Below are positions 37,518 to 45,452 of a stretch of DNA of 64,000 nt, piece by piece. A program made the translations under genes and the position numbers. This DNA is from Agaribacillus aureus. GTDB taxonomy: Bacteria; Bacteroidota; Bacteroidia; Cytophagales; Cyclobacteriaceae. The stretch covers positions 248,001 to 312,000 of the forward strand of contig JAUJEB010000005.1 in NCBI GenBank assembly GCA_030442055.1. Direction: 5' to 3'. The stretch's first letter is position 1, and the number at the start of each line of letters is the position of its first letter. Below the pieces are notes generated by a model that searched no databases, was not told the DNA's origin, and saw only the letters and a program-made list of their open reading frames with translations.

Positions 37518-37991
37518 ATGATCAAAAGGCTTAAACGTATTTTCAAATGGGTCCTTGGTATCATCGGGGTGACACTGATGCTATTCTCTACGTTTTTCTT
37601 TTTTTATGCCAACACATTGAAGGGTGTCAATCCAAAAACCATCAGTTATTACTATCAGTTAAAAACAGAATTGAAGGCTAAAGGCTACAAGGACCAACTA
37701 ATTATTATTAGCAGCCAACGGGCAGCTTGGCACAACCAACTGCTAACCTTATTCGGGGCAGCAACCAAAAGCAGGCACCTCCGTGGCGATGCTATTGATA
37801 TAATGGTTTTGGATGTGAATGCCGACGGTATCATCGATGGTAAAGATGTAGACATTGTTTACATCCTACTTGATCGCGAAATAGTCAAGAACACAGGAGG
37901 TCTGGGCACCTATCAATCTGAGCGCTGGATCTGGAACAGGCAGATGATCCATGTGGATTGCCGTCAGAAAAAAGCCCGGTGGCATCGGTGA
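37518..37991 (+). CDS. Membrane-anchored peptidase M15-like protein
   Basis: A 157-residue protein with an N-terminal membrane anchor (about 11-31). The following domain has SRHLRGDAIDIMVLDVN and, near the end, MIHVDCRQKKARW. These match the zinc ligands of M15A / DUF882 murein peptidases (H-x-x-G-x-A-x-D and a final H-x-D). It probably trims peptidoglycan cross-links at the outer face of the inner membrane. It is shorter than typical members. An EF-hand-like loop DVNADGIIDGKD lies between. Confidence 0.78.
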   Translation: MIKRLKRIFKWVLGIIGVTLMLFSTFFFFYANTLKGVNPKTISYYYQLKTELKAKGYKDQLIIISSQRAAWHNQLLTLFGAATKSRHLRGDAIDIMVLDVNADGIIDGKDVDIVYILLDREIVKNTGGLGTYQSERWIWNRQMIHVDCRQKKARWHR

Positions 37992-38027
37992 GAAGACATT
38001 ATCGCATGTACAATGTTGCTTGCGGCC

Positions 38028-38480
38028 TTATTTAATATTCTTTAAAAAATGTACAATTTCTTCTTCTTCCCAAAATCCTATTTTTTTGTGAAATTCTCTT
38101 GACGCTTTGTTTGTAAGCCAGGTATCGGAACCTATTTGTGTACAGCCTTTTTCTTTGCACCACATTTCACCGATTCGCAGGAATTCTTTCGCTATCCCAT
38201 TTTTTCTATACGGTGGTTCTATATAGATTCCTTCCAAATATCCTGTTGGAGATTTATCGGCTCCTTCAACATAATCTGTTCTAATTGAGAAAATTGAAAA
38301 CCCAACATTTTCACCATCAGCTCTTTTTGCCATCAAAATCCTGTTCTTCTCCAATTGCGTCATTTCTTTTAAAAGATTTTTGAGTTCTTCTTCGTCGAAA
38401 TCAGTCCAAAGTTTTTGACTCATTTTCAATAACTGCTCAAAATCTTCGCTGTGCAATTCACTATACCTGATTTGTTCCAT
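38028..38480 (-). CDS. GNAT acetyltransferase, AAC(6')-like
   Basis: A 150-residue acetyltransferase starting MEQIRYSELHSED at ATG 38480 (an earlier ATG would add seven residues). The sequence SPTGYLEGIYIEPPYRKNGIAKE carries the acetyl-CoA-binding R/Q-x-x-G-x-A motif. SDTWLTNKASREFHKKIGF closes the fold. The order resembles aminoglycoside 6'-N-acetyltransferases, which inactivate aminoglycosides, but relatives of this size have other substrates too. Resistance function should not be assumed. Confidence 0.82.
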   Translation of the reverse strand: MEQIRYSELHSEDFEQLLKMSQKLWTDFDEEELKNLLKEMTQLEKNRILMAKRADGENVGFSIFSIRTDYVEGADKSPTGYLEGIYIEPPYRKNGIAKEFLRIGEMWCKEKGCTQIGSDTWLTNKASREFHKKIGFWEEEEIVHFLKNIK

Positions 38481-38903
38481 TTTATATTTGCTTGCAGCCA
38501 ACTTTTATAGGTGTAATTTTTGCCGGCATACGCCACCAATTTAGACGGTCATGCTTATTCAATTGTTTCAATAAGCAATCATTGAACCATCAGCACGTAA
38601 TTTTTCTCCCTCCAGTCCCGGACCAATCTGGCGGTTCACAAGCACTTAAAATATCCGCCAAGTCAAATCCCCTTCCATTGTTCTAATGTAATACCGGTAC
38701 CAAAGGGTTTGTTGGAGTGGGCGTTCGTTGCTTCATTTAGTATGCTAACCTTCGACATCTTCACCAAATCAAGAATAAATACTACAAGCCATCAATACCA
38801 ATTTCCCCAAAAAAGTAGTATTTTAATACCTGCAAGTTGGGTACCCGGAAATATCCGTTTATCCATACGTGGTAGAGTATTCAAAACGACAAAAATCTTT
38901 TAA
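38481..38903. other. Intergenic region with possible recombinase trace
   Basis: About 420 bases. On the minus strand, near 38660-38710, the peptide GITLEQWK is encoded. It is nearly identical to GITLEQWG of the integrase at 15.3-16.6 kb, and the surrounding codons are open for about 35 residues before stops. It could be a scrap of a second integrase. No complete gene is present. Confidence 0.35.
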
Positions 38904-39725
38904 ATGGAATATAAAACCTTTGAGCCCAGTCCGGATTTAAAAACTTTCATCAAATGTTATTGGCACTTGCGGGTACCAAAAGAATTGCCAAAGGAAAAGC
39001 AGCAAATTTTACCCGACGGCTGCATTGAAATGATTTTCAATCTTGGTGACGATATTAAACGCTACATAACCGAAGACAAATATGTAATTCAACCCAGCTC
39101 GTTTATTTTAGGGCAAATAAGTAAACCTTATTTTGTGGAGCCAACGGGATTTGTCGACAGCTTTGCCGTTCGGTTTTTCCCTGGCGGATTTTCTCATTTT
39201 ATTAATCGCTCTGTCGCTGATTTGGCAGACAAGGATACTGAGCTGAAAGATATATTTGATGAAAATAACGTCACAGCGCTGGAGCTTAAAATCAACCAGG
39301 CCAGCGACTCCTCTGAACGCATTAAGATAATTGAAGATTTTCTTTTTGATATGCTAAAGCAGCATGTCAATATAGATGATTTAATTAAATCCACGGTTGA
39401 CACCATATATCAAACCAAGGGAAGCATTGGTGTGAAGAAAATTTTAGAGGGTAATCAAGAAAAGAGGCGGCAGTTAGAGAGAAAATTTTCTAAGAAAGTC
39501 GGGTTAAACCCGAAGCAACTTTGCAGGATCATTCGCCTGCAAGCCAGCTTGCAAAGTATGCTTGGTGATAAGCAAAAAAAATTGACAAGTGTCGGGTATG
39601 AAAGCGAATACTTTGACCAGTCACACTTTATTAAAGACTTCAAAGACTTTACCGGAATAAGTCCGAAAGAGTTTTACGAAGACCAAAAATTTTTACTTTC
39701 CTCTGTTTTATACAAAAAGGATTAG
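38904..39725 (+). CDS. AraC-family transcriptional regulator
   Basis: A 273-residue regulator. The N-terminal half (PSPDLKTFIKCYWHLR; ILPDGCIEMIFNLGD; FAVRFFPGGF) is the DUF6597 ligand-sensing type. The C-terminal part has the double helix-turn-helix of AraC proteins, ending YFDQSHFIKDFKDFTGISPKEFY. It stands directly before a VOC-domain lipoprotein and an acetyltransferase gene, which it may control. Ligand unknown. Confidence 0.88.
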   Translation: MEYKTFEPSPDLKTFIKCYWHLRVPKELPKEKQQILPDGCIEMIFNLGDDIKRYITEDKYVIQPSSFILGQISKPYFVEPTGFVDSFAVRFFPGGFSHFINRSVADLADKDTELKDIFDENNVTALELKINQASDSSERIKIIEDFLFDMLKQHVNIDDLIKSTVDTIYQTKGSIGVKKILEGNQEKRRQLERKFSKKVGLNPKQLCRIIRLQASLQSMLGDKQKKLTSVGYESEYFDQSHFIKDFKDFTGISPKEFYEDQKFLLSSVLYKKD

Positions 39726-39796
39726 ACTGTCGCATTTTTACAATTTTACCCTTCGCACGTGATGTAGTTTTACGCAATAATTTTAAACAGAGAATA

Positions 39797-40291
39797 ATGA
39801 AAAAGACAATAATGAGTGCGGGTGTATTTCTTGCCATTGGCTTAATCACTTGCACCAATCAAAACAACGCTAATTCACAAGTATCAAAAGTTGAAGCAAC
39901 GCCAAAACAAATCTCAGATAATATGAAAAGTTTTATATCCATTTTTGAAATACCATCTATAGAATTTTCAAGGGCTGTCACCTTCTATCAATCAATTTTG
40001 GACATTAAGATTGAGGAAATTGATATGCAGGGCACGCAAATGGGACTATTTCCAAGTGAGGGGCAAATGGTTTCGGGCATCATCGTCAAAGGAGAAGGTT
40101 ACCAACCCTCCTCAGATGGCGTCGTTATTTATCTGAATGGAGGGGATAATCTTCAGGTGATCTTGGACAAAGTGGAGGCCAATGGCGGAAAAATTGCACT
40201 TCCTAAAACACTTATTGACGAAGAAAACGGTTATTTTGCAATGTTTATTGATACCGAGGGGAATAAAATCGGCTTGCATTCCCCGAATTAA
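39797..40291 (+). CDS. Lipoprotein with VOC (glyoxalase-like) domain
   Basis: A 164-residue protein. Signal with lipobox LITC (Cys 19), linker, then one VOC domain (about 45-164: SIEFSRAVTFYQSILDIK; YLNGGDNLQVILDKVEANGGK; FIDTEGNKIGLHS). VOC proteins are metal-dependent enzymes or drug-binding proteins, nearly always cytoplasmic, so a lipid-anchored one is uncommon. If the first ~48 residues are a late addition, an internal start (MKSFISIFEIP) would give a normal cytoplasmic VOC protein. It ends exactly one base before the next gene. Confidence 0.78.
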   Translation: MKKTIMSAGVFLAIGLITCTNQNNANSQVSKVEATPKQISDNMKSFISIFEIPSIEFSRAVTFYQSILDIKIEEIDMQGTQMGLFPSEGQMVSGIIVKGEGYQPSSDGVVIYLNGGDNLQVILDKVEANGGKIALPKTLIDEENGYFAMFIDTEGNKIGLHSPN

Positions 40292-40813
40292 ATGAAACCA
40301 ATTGAGTCCCTAAAGACGCCACGAACGACGATCCGAAGGCTTCAACCTGCTGATCAGAAAGGGCTCACCGAATTGCTGTGTGATAAATCAGTAACTCAGC
40401 ATATGGCTTTTCCGGATGAAATGTTAACAAAAGAAGGTGTTACCAATCTGCTGGAAATGACGATCAGCGCTTATGAATCAGAACGGCCGCTACTATCTTT
40501 CGCTATTGCTGAAAATGGTAGCGGCGACTTTATAGGTGTTACAGGATTTAGTCCCAGGGAAAACAATGAAATGGAAGTATTTTACGCCTTCCTTCCCAAA
40601 TATTGGGGCAAGGGCTTTGCAACGGAGATTTTGGCAAGTCTGACAGCGTATATATTAATAGAAACTGATTACGGGACGGTTGTAGCCCCTATTACACAAA
40701 ATAACCATGCTTCCATTAAGGTGGCAGAAAAAAATGGATTTATAAATTGTGGGCTTAGAGAAGATCCAAACTATAAGGATTTGATTTTTATATTCAAAAA
40801 AAAGAAAAACTAA
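40292..40813 (+). CDS. RimJ/RimL-type N-acetyltransferase
   Basis: A 173-residue GNAT enzyme of the RimJ/RimL subgroup: TPRTTIRRLQPADQKGLTEL at the start, FYAFLPKYWGKGFATEIL at the acetyl-CoA site, and NNHASIKVAEKNGF near the end. The group acetylates protein N-termini or small amines. Start codon follows the VOC stop directly, so both are cotranscribed and coupled. Confidence 0.85.
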   Translation: MKPIESLKTPRTTIRRLQPADQKGLTELLCDKSVTQHMAFPDEMLTKEGVTNLLEMTISAYESERPLLSFAIAENGSGDFIGVTGFSPRENNEMEVFYAFLPKYWGKGFATEILASLTAYILIETDYGTVVAPITQNNHASIKVAEKNGFINCGLREDPNYKDLIFIFKKKKN

Positions 40814-40906
40814 GCACAACGAGGTGTAAAACTCCTATTTGTTCCTTTGTCAAAAACACGCAATCGTATACAAAGTTTTCCAAGCCCTTTCCTGGCACTT
40901 ACACAC

Positions 40907-41092
40907 TCATACTCCTCTATCATCCACTTTCCCTCTAAACCTAACAACCTCTTCCTTTAATTTCCTATTCACATCTTCTAAAAGTCGATTTTCTTCTTTC
41001 AAAACACTTAAGAGTTCGTGCATCACATTAAGATGCTCTAGCTGGAGGGAAACGATTTCCTGGAGATCGGCTTTGGTTTGTTTTATAGGCAT
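40907..41092 (-). CDS. Small coiled-coil protein
   Basis: A 61-residue gene from the internal ATG 41092 (MPIKQTKADLQEIVSLQLEHL). Upstream codons in frame look non-coding. Nearly the whole product is one amphipathic coiled coil (LLSVLKEENRLLEDVNRKLKEEV). It is transcribed divergently from an XRE regulator 168 bases away, so the two may form a regulatory pair. Function unknown. Confidence 0.55.
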   Translation of the reverse strand: MPIKQTKADLQEIVSLQLEHLNVMHELLSVLKEENRLLEDVNRKLKEEVVRFRGKVDDRGV

Positions 41093-41228
41093 AATGTAAT
41101 TTTTAGTATTCAAAAAAAACTTCTGTGGAATATTAATATGCTTTAAAAGCATATTAAAGGTACAATAAATATTGAAATAAATACTATAAAGCATAAAATA
41201 ATGCGAAAAAGAGTTCATTTTACTTCTT

Positions 41229-41236
41229 TAACTTTG
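41229..41236 (+). promoter_or_regulatory. Putative Bacteroidota -7 promoter box
   Basis: TAACTTTG matches the consensus TAnnTTTG and lies 24 bases before the start of the XRE gene. I do not see a good TTTG at -33, so support is partial. Confidence 0.4.
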
Positions 41237-41259
41237 TTTTTGTAGTTACTAAATCTCAA

Positions 41260-41472
41260 ATGAAAAAACCTGTTTACAATCGAATAAAAGCGGTTTTAGC
41301 AGAACAAGGTAAGACCAATAATTGGCTGGCAGATCAATTGGAAATGAATCGTACTACGGTATCAAAATGGTGCAGAAATCAGATGCAGCCAAGAATTGAA
41401 ACACTTTTTCAAATAGCAGATGTTTTGGAGGTCGATGCTAGAACGTTGCTTGTTTCAAAAACAGATAGATAG
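41260..41472 (+). CDS. Small XRE-family regulator
   Basis: A 70-residue protein that is almost only a Cro/C1-type helix-turn-helix (VYNRIKAVLAEQGKTNNWLA; MNRTTVSKWCRNQMQPRIET; LEVDARTLL). Its size suggests a DNA-binding dimer without an effector domain, as in phage repressors or antitoxins. The divergent coiled-coil gene is the nearest neighbour. Confidence 0.87.
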   Translation: MKKPVYNRIKAVLAEQGKTNNWLADQLEMNRTTVSKWCRNQMQPRIETLFQIADVLEVDARTLLVSKTDR

Positions 41473-41641
41473 TATTGAGTACGAATTCACACCTTATCAA
41501 GACGTCTTTATTTTCACAGGTCGGTTATCAATAAGCCTGCCCTACCCCTTCAACTTTTTCTGATCCTAATTTATTAATGCGACATTGTTGCACTAATATT
41601 AGAATTACCTATATTTGAAGCCGGAATCAACCATCAACAAA

Positions 41642-42547
41642 ATGACAGATAACAATTTTGAGGTAATTATTATTGGCGGGAGTTATTCGGGACTGTCAGC
41701 GGCTATGAGTTTGGGGCGGTCTTTGAGGAAGGTTTTAATCATTGACAGCGGGAAACGTTGCAACCAGCCAACTCCCCACGCGCATAACTTCATCACCCAT
41801 GATGGCAAACCACCGCAAGAGATCGCCGACATGGCTAAAAAGCAGGTGTTGGCCTACGAAACGGTAAACTACTATGAAGGATTGGCCGCCACCGGCAGAA
41901 AAGCGGGATATGGATTTGAAATTCAAACAGATTCGGGCGCCATCTTCAAGGCCAAAAAACTGATCTTCGCCACTGGCGTAAAAGATATCATGCCCGAGAT
42001 CACGGGATTTTTGGCCTGCTGGGGGATTTCTGTGCTCCATTGTCCCTACTGTCACGGCTATGAAGTGAGAGGAAAGAAAACCGGTATTCTCCTGAATGGC
42101 ATGATGGCTTTTGAATTCAGCAAGATGATCAAAAACCTGACAGATGATCTGACCATTTTTACCAACGGTCAATCTATGCTTACCCCGGAGCAAACGGAGC
42201 TTTTAAACAGTCGTAATATCCAGGTGGAGGAAAAAACCATAACGGAGTTTGTTCATGACCGGGGCTATCTCAGCGCAGTTATATTCAATGACCGGTCAAA
42301 ACAGGAAGTCGCAGCGCTGTATGCTCATCCGGATTTTGCCCAGCATTGTTATATTCCGGAACAATTGGGATGTAAACTCAATGATCAAGGCTTATTGGAG
42401 GTAGACGACATGCAAAGAACAAATGTTGAAGGCGTTTATGCCTGTGGGGATAACAGCAGTCCGATGCGGGCGCTTGCCATGGCCATTGCTGCGGGAACAA
42501 TGGCCGGAGCGGCTTTAAACAAAGAACTTGTTGAGGAGGAATTTTGA
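41642..42547 (+). CDS. Thioredoxin-reductase-like FAD oxidoreductase
   Basis: A 301-residue flavoprotein starting at ATG 41642 (a TTG at 41615 would add nine residues). The FAD-binding GGSYSGLSAA is near residue 13. The pair CPYCHGYE is at the thioredoxin-reductase active-site position. The closing FAD motif is GVYACGDNSSP. Bacterial relatives with C-x-x-C-H serve as disulfide reductases in the thioredoxin-reductase superfamily, with substrate not predictable. NADPH-binding GILLNGMMAFEF replaces the usual G-x-G-x-x-A, so nucleotide binding may be altered. Confidence 0.85.
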   Translation: MTDNNFEVIIIGGSYSGLSAAMSLGRSLRKVLIIDSGKRCNQPTPHAHNFITHDGKPPQEIADMAKKQVLAYETVNYYEGLAATGRKAGYGFEIQTDSGAIFKAKKLIFATGVKDIMPEITGFLACWGISVLHCPYCHGYEVRGKKTGILLNGMMAFEFSKMIKNLTDDLTIFTNGQSMLTPEQTELLNSRNIQVEEKTITEFVHDRGYLSAVIFNDRSKQEVAALYAHPDFAQHCYIPEQLGCKLNDQGLLEVDDMQRTNVEGVYACGDNSSPMRALAMAIAAGTMAGAALNKELVEEEF

Positions 42548-42607
42548 GCCACGTAAAATGATGTCAGCAGCGGAGATATCTTAAAGGCCTTACCAGGCGC
42601 CGGATGA

Positions 42608-42787
42608 TCAGTCTTTTGGAGCACTGTCTTCTTGAGATTCGTTGTCTTCAATGGTAATGACAATGTCATCCGGTGTTTTGTCTTCTTCCTTGTAAAAATT
42701 GTGTATACCTACCATATAAGCCACCAGGATGGCCCAGATTTTCCTTTTTACGAAGCGGATTATTTGATGGAAGACAGACTTCATCAT
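42608..42787 (-). CDS. Very small membrane protein (59 residues)
   Basis: A 59-codon gene starting MMKSVFHQIIRFVKRK. A basic N-terminal helix leads to one membrane helix (IWAILVAYMVGIHNFY), then an acidic tail (EEDKTPDDIVITIEDNESQ). It lies 95 bases downstream of the LysR gene on the same strand. The clear 'basic, membrane, acidic' layout supports it as real. No family recognised. Confidence 0.55.
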   Translation of the reverse strand: MMKSVFHQIIRFVKRKIWAILVAYMVGIHNFYKEEDKTPDDIVITIEDNESQEDSAPKD

Positions 42788-42882
42788 TACTTGTTTGATG
42801 GTGCTATGCTAATTGTACTATCAATTAGCAATCCAATTATTTGATGATGTCAATCTGTCATTGTTGCGGATTTTATCTTAAC

Positions 42883-43806
42883 CTAGTACTCTTCATAAAA
42901 GTCAAACTTTCGAGCCACAATATTTGCTTTTTCATTTTTCAGATACTCCAGAAATGCAGCGGCGACCGGTGAATGTTTTTTCCCCTTCATCCAGATCAAA
43001 GACCAGGTACTGGTAATAGGCAGCCCTTTAACCGGTGCAATTTGAAGGTCCTTTTTAAATAATTCATTTTTGATACCGATCAGGGGCATAATGGAATAAC
43101 CCAAACCCGCCAATACCGCCTGCTTGACCGCCTCGTTGGAGGTTAGCTCCATTTTTTTAATGACGGTAATGTTATTTTGAGCTATAAAATGCTCCATAAT
43201 TCGCCGGGTCCCGGAACCCTTTTCCCGGAATATAAGTGGCAATTCGGCAAATATCTCTTTTGGGTGTAATACCTTTTTGGTAGGGTAAGCCTTGTTACCT
43301 ACCAAAAACAGTTTGTTCTGCATCAGATCCAATTTCTCAATATCCAGTGAATCGGGAAGCACGGAAACCAACGAGTAATCCACCTCATTGTTTTTTAAAC
43401 TCTCGATGACCCGCGCCTTGTTAGTAACATCCATGGCCAGTTCTATGCCAGAGTGTTCGTTGACAAAATCGGAAAGAAAATAAGGCATCACATATTTACC
43501 TGTAGAAACAACCGAGATCTTTAGCCTGCCCGTGAGTAATCCCTCATAGGCCAGGGTTTTGTGTCTGATGGCATATACGTGGTTGAGGATATTTTCAGCA
43601 GCTTCGGCGATTTCCATTCCAAAGTCGGTGATATAGATTTTCCTCCCAATCACCTCGGTTAATGGAATATCAAACTGATCCTGGAAGTTTTTTAGTTGAA
43701 TCGAGACGGCCGGTTGGGTGAGGTGAAGTTCGTCGGCGGCCTTGGTGATGCTTTTGGTTTCGGTGATCCTCAAAAAGATCTGAAGTTGGTTTAAAGTATA
43801 ATTCAT
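42883..43806 (-). CDS. LysR-family transcriptional regulator
   Basis: A 307-residue regulator: N-terminal winged helix (LQIFLRITETKSITKAADEL, then LTQPAVSIQLKNF) and a periplasmic-binding-like effector domain (about 90-300). It is divergent from a bicarbonate-transporter operon; CbbR/CmpR-type LysR proteins control carbon-fixation and bicarbonate-uptake genes in this way. It therefore probably senses a metabolite tied to inorganic-carbon supply. Start at ATG 43806. Confidence 0.9.
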   Translation of the reverse strand: MNYTLNQLQIFLRITETKSITKAADELHLTQPAVSIQLKNFQDQFDIPLTEVIGRKIYITDFGMEIAEAAENILNHVYAIRHKTLAYEGLLTGRLKISVVSTGKYVMPYFLSDFVNEHSGIELAMDVTNKARVIESLKNNEVDYSLVSVLPDSLDIEKLDLMQNKLFLVGNKAYPTKKVLHPKEIFAELPLIFREKGSGTRRIMEHFIAQNNITVIKKMELTSNEAVKQAVLAGLGYSIMPLIGIKNELFKKDLQIAPVKGLPITSTWSLIWMKGKKHSPVAAAFLEYLKNEKANIVARKFDFYEEY

Positions 43807-43815
43807 AAATATATC

Positions 43816-43830
43816 TTATGTAAAACATAA
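43816..43830. promoter_or_regulatory. Palindrome in the LysR/sbtA divergent region
   Basis: TTATGT-AAA-ACATAA, a perfect 6-bp inverted repeat with 3-base spacer and T-N-A character typical of LysR boxes. It lies just before the LysR start, where autoregulation is common. Another TTTG pair (43869 and 43892) lies 23 bases apart, facing the small gene at 43901. Confidence 0.5.
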
Positions 43831-43900
43831 TAAAGATAAATAAAAATTTATGAATTAAAATACGCACCTTTGTAATAACATATTTAATTCTTTGTTCCTC

Positions 43901-44068
43901 ATGATATCTTCAAAATCAATTCTACATATTCTACTCGGGGCGGTGGCGCTAGGCGCCTCCGCTCTCGTTTTTTTCCTGGAAAACAATGTGATGACCCAAC
44001 ATTTGTTGGCCTCAGTATCCATTGTGATCAGTCTTTTCATTTTAAAAACTTATCAAAAACCGTATTAA
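43901..44068 (+). CDS. Very small membrane protein (55 residues)
   Basis: A 55-codon gene (MISSKSILHILLGAVALGAS...). It has two membrane helices (about 6-25 and 34-50) and a short basic tail. It starts 94 bases from the divergent LysR gene and ends three bases before the next start, so it begins the sbtA operon. Similar two-helix proteins often precede transporters in Bacteroidota; its function is unknown. Confidence 0.65.
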   Translation: MISSKSILHILLGAVALGASALVFFLENNVMTQHLLASVSIVISLFILKTYQKPY

Positions 44069-44070
44069 TC

Positions 44071-44364
44071 ATGAATCCACAAAAGCAATTTGAACTAATC
44101 AGAGGCGTCTTTGAGTCGTTTGAGGCCAAAGAGGTGCTGCTTTGTCTGATAGACGGAAAAATTAAATTTCACAATCACAAAATTTTCAGCGAGGAAGAGC
44201 GGTTTGGTGTGAAAAATGCCAACTCCATCCAGCGTATCAAGGAGCTGAGCGAGGCAAGAGAACAAGTGCTGAAGCTTTTGGATGATTGCGAGAGTAACGG
44301 CACCAAACTTTCCATTCACTCTCAGATTTTTGTTGAATTATTGGCCGAGTCAGAAGTAGCATAA
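44071..44364 (+). CDS. Small hypothetical protein of the sbtA operon
   Basis: A 97-residue soluble protein, second in the operon, two bases after the small membrane-protein gene. It is helical and charged (SIQRIKELSEAREQVLKLLDDCE). It is not recognisably SbtB/PII-like, although it has a similar size and place to the SbtB regulator of cyanobacterial sbtA operons. It is probably an accessory or regulator of the transporter. Confidence 0.65.
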   Translation: MNPQKQFELIRGVFESFEAKEVLLCLIDGKIKFHNHKIFSEEERFGVKNANSIQRIKELSEAREQVLKLLDDCESNGTKLSIHSQIFVELLAESEVA

Positions 44365-44429
44365 TCGATCTCTATTCAAAAGACTTTGGAATTATATTAG
44401 AAACGGTCGTTTTATACCAATCCACATAA

Positions 44430-45392
44430 ATGAATTTCGATTTTTTAATTGACAATCTTACTAACCCCGCCCTGCTCTTTTTCATACTTGGAATTATCGC
44501 TGTTTGCGTGAGGAGTGATTTGGAAATACCTTCGAATTCATCCAAATTTATTTCTCTCTATTTATTGTTCTCTATTGGGTTTAAGGGAGGGCAGGAATTG
44601 TCTCATGAAACCATTAATGCTGAGATTATATGGTCAATGCTATTTGGGATCTGTGTCGCACTTGTTATACCGGTTGTTGCTTTTTTTATCTTAAAGCGTA
44701 AATTAAACACTCATGATTCGGGTGCAATTGCTGCCGCATATGGTTCTGTGAGCGCGGTAACATTTGTCACCTCGGTATCTTACCTGGAATCACAAGGGCA
44801 CATTTTGCATGGCCACATGGTCGCTATTATGGCACTAATGGAATCTCCGGCAATTATCGCGGGGTTAGTTTTGATTTCGATTTTCACCAAAGAGGAGTCA
44901 ACGACTATCAGAAAACGCACTGCGTTAAGACACTCGCTCACCAATGGCAGTGTGCTGCTCATTCTGGGGAGTTTGTTGATCGGCTATCTGGCCAGTGCTG
45001 AGCAGGCTGAAGGTATCAAGCCATTTACAAATGATATCTTCAAAGGTTTTCTCGCGGTGTTTCTGCTGGACATGGGTATTGTGAGCGGTAAAAAATTGAA
45101 TTCATTGCTGGCAAAGGGGTGGTTCCCCTTTGCCTTTGCTATCATTATTCCCCTGATAAACGGTTGCCTTTTCGCGATACTTAGTTCAATGGTAACATCC
45201 GAAATATCGAGTCGTTTTATCTTTGCTATCTTAGCGGCAAGCGCCTCTTATATAGCGGTTCCCGCTGCCATGAAAATTGCCGTACCTAAAGCGAATCCAG
45301 GCTTGTTTTTGCCTATGGCCCTGGCCGTTACTTTTCCGTTCAATATCACCATTGGCATGCCTATTTATTTTTTAATTGTGCAAAATTCATGA
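44430..45392 (+). CDS. sbtA: Sodium-dependent bicarbonate transporter, SbtA family
   Basis: A 320-residue membrane protein with about ten helices in two inverted repeats. Family signs are LLFSIGFKGGQEL near residue 50, AAAYGSVSAVTFVTSVSYLE around 108-127, and MALMESPAIIAGL soon after. SbtA moves bicarbonate in with sodium; in cyanobacteria this supplies carbon fixation. In this heterotroph it more likely feeds carboxylases or carbonic anhydrase. It lies under a divergent LysR gene. Confidence 0.9.
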   Translation: MNFDFLIDNLTNPALLFFILGIIAVCVRSDLEIPSNSSKFISLYLLFSIGFKGGQELSHETINAEIIWSMLFGICVALVIPVVAFFILKRKLNTHDSGAIAAAYGSVSAVTFVTSVSYLESQGHILHGHMVAIMALMESPAIIAGLVLISIFTKEESTTIRKRTALRHSLTNGSVLLILGSLLIGYLASAEQAEGIKPFTNDIFKGFLAVFLLDMGIVSGKKLNSLLAKGWFPFAFAIIIPLINGCLFAILSSMVTSEISSRFIFAILAASASYIAVPAAMKIAVPKANPGLFLPMALAVTFPFNITIGMPIYFLIVQNS

Positions 45393-45424
45393 ATAGAAAT
45401 TCATTTAAATTATTGAATTTCTAT
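45393..45424. terminator. Bidirectional stem-loop
   Basis: A perfect 11-bp inverted repeat (ATAGAAATTCA / TGAATTTCTAT) with a 10-base AT loop directly after the sbtA stop, before the convergent ars operon. No long T run, so its strength is uncertain. Confidence 0.6.
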
Positions 45425-45452
45425 GGTTCCTGTGGTTAATCCATGGTAGATA

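Noticed and set aside
42632-42844. 70-codon plus-strand frame
   Set aside because: Lies opposite the 59-residue membrane-protein gene, which has a clear protein layout.
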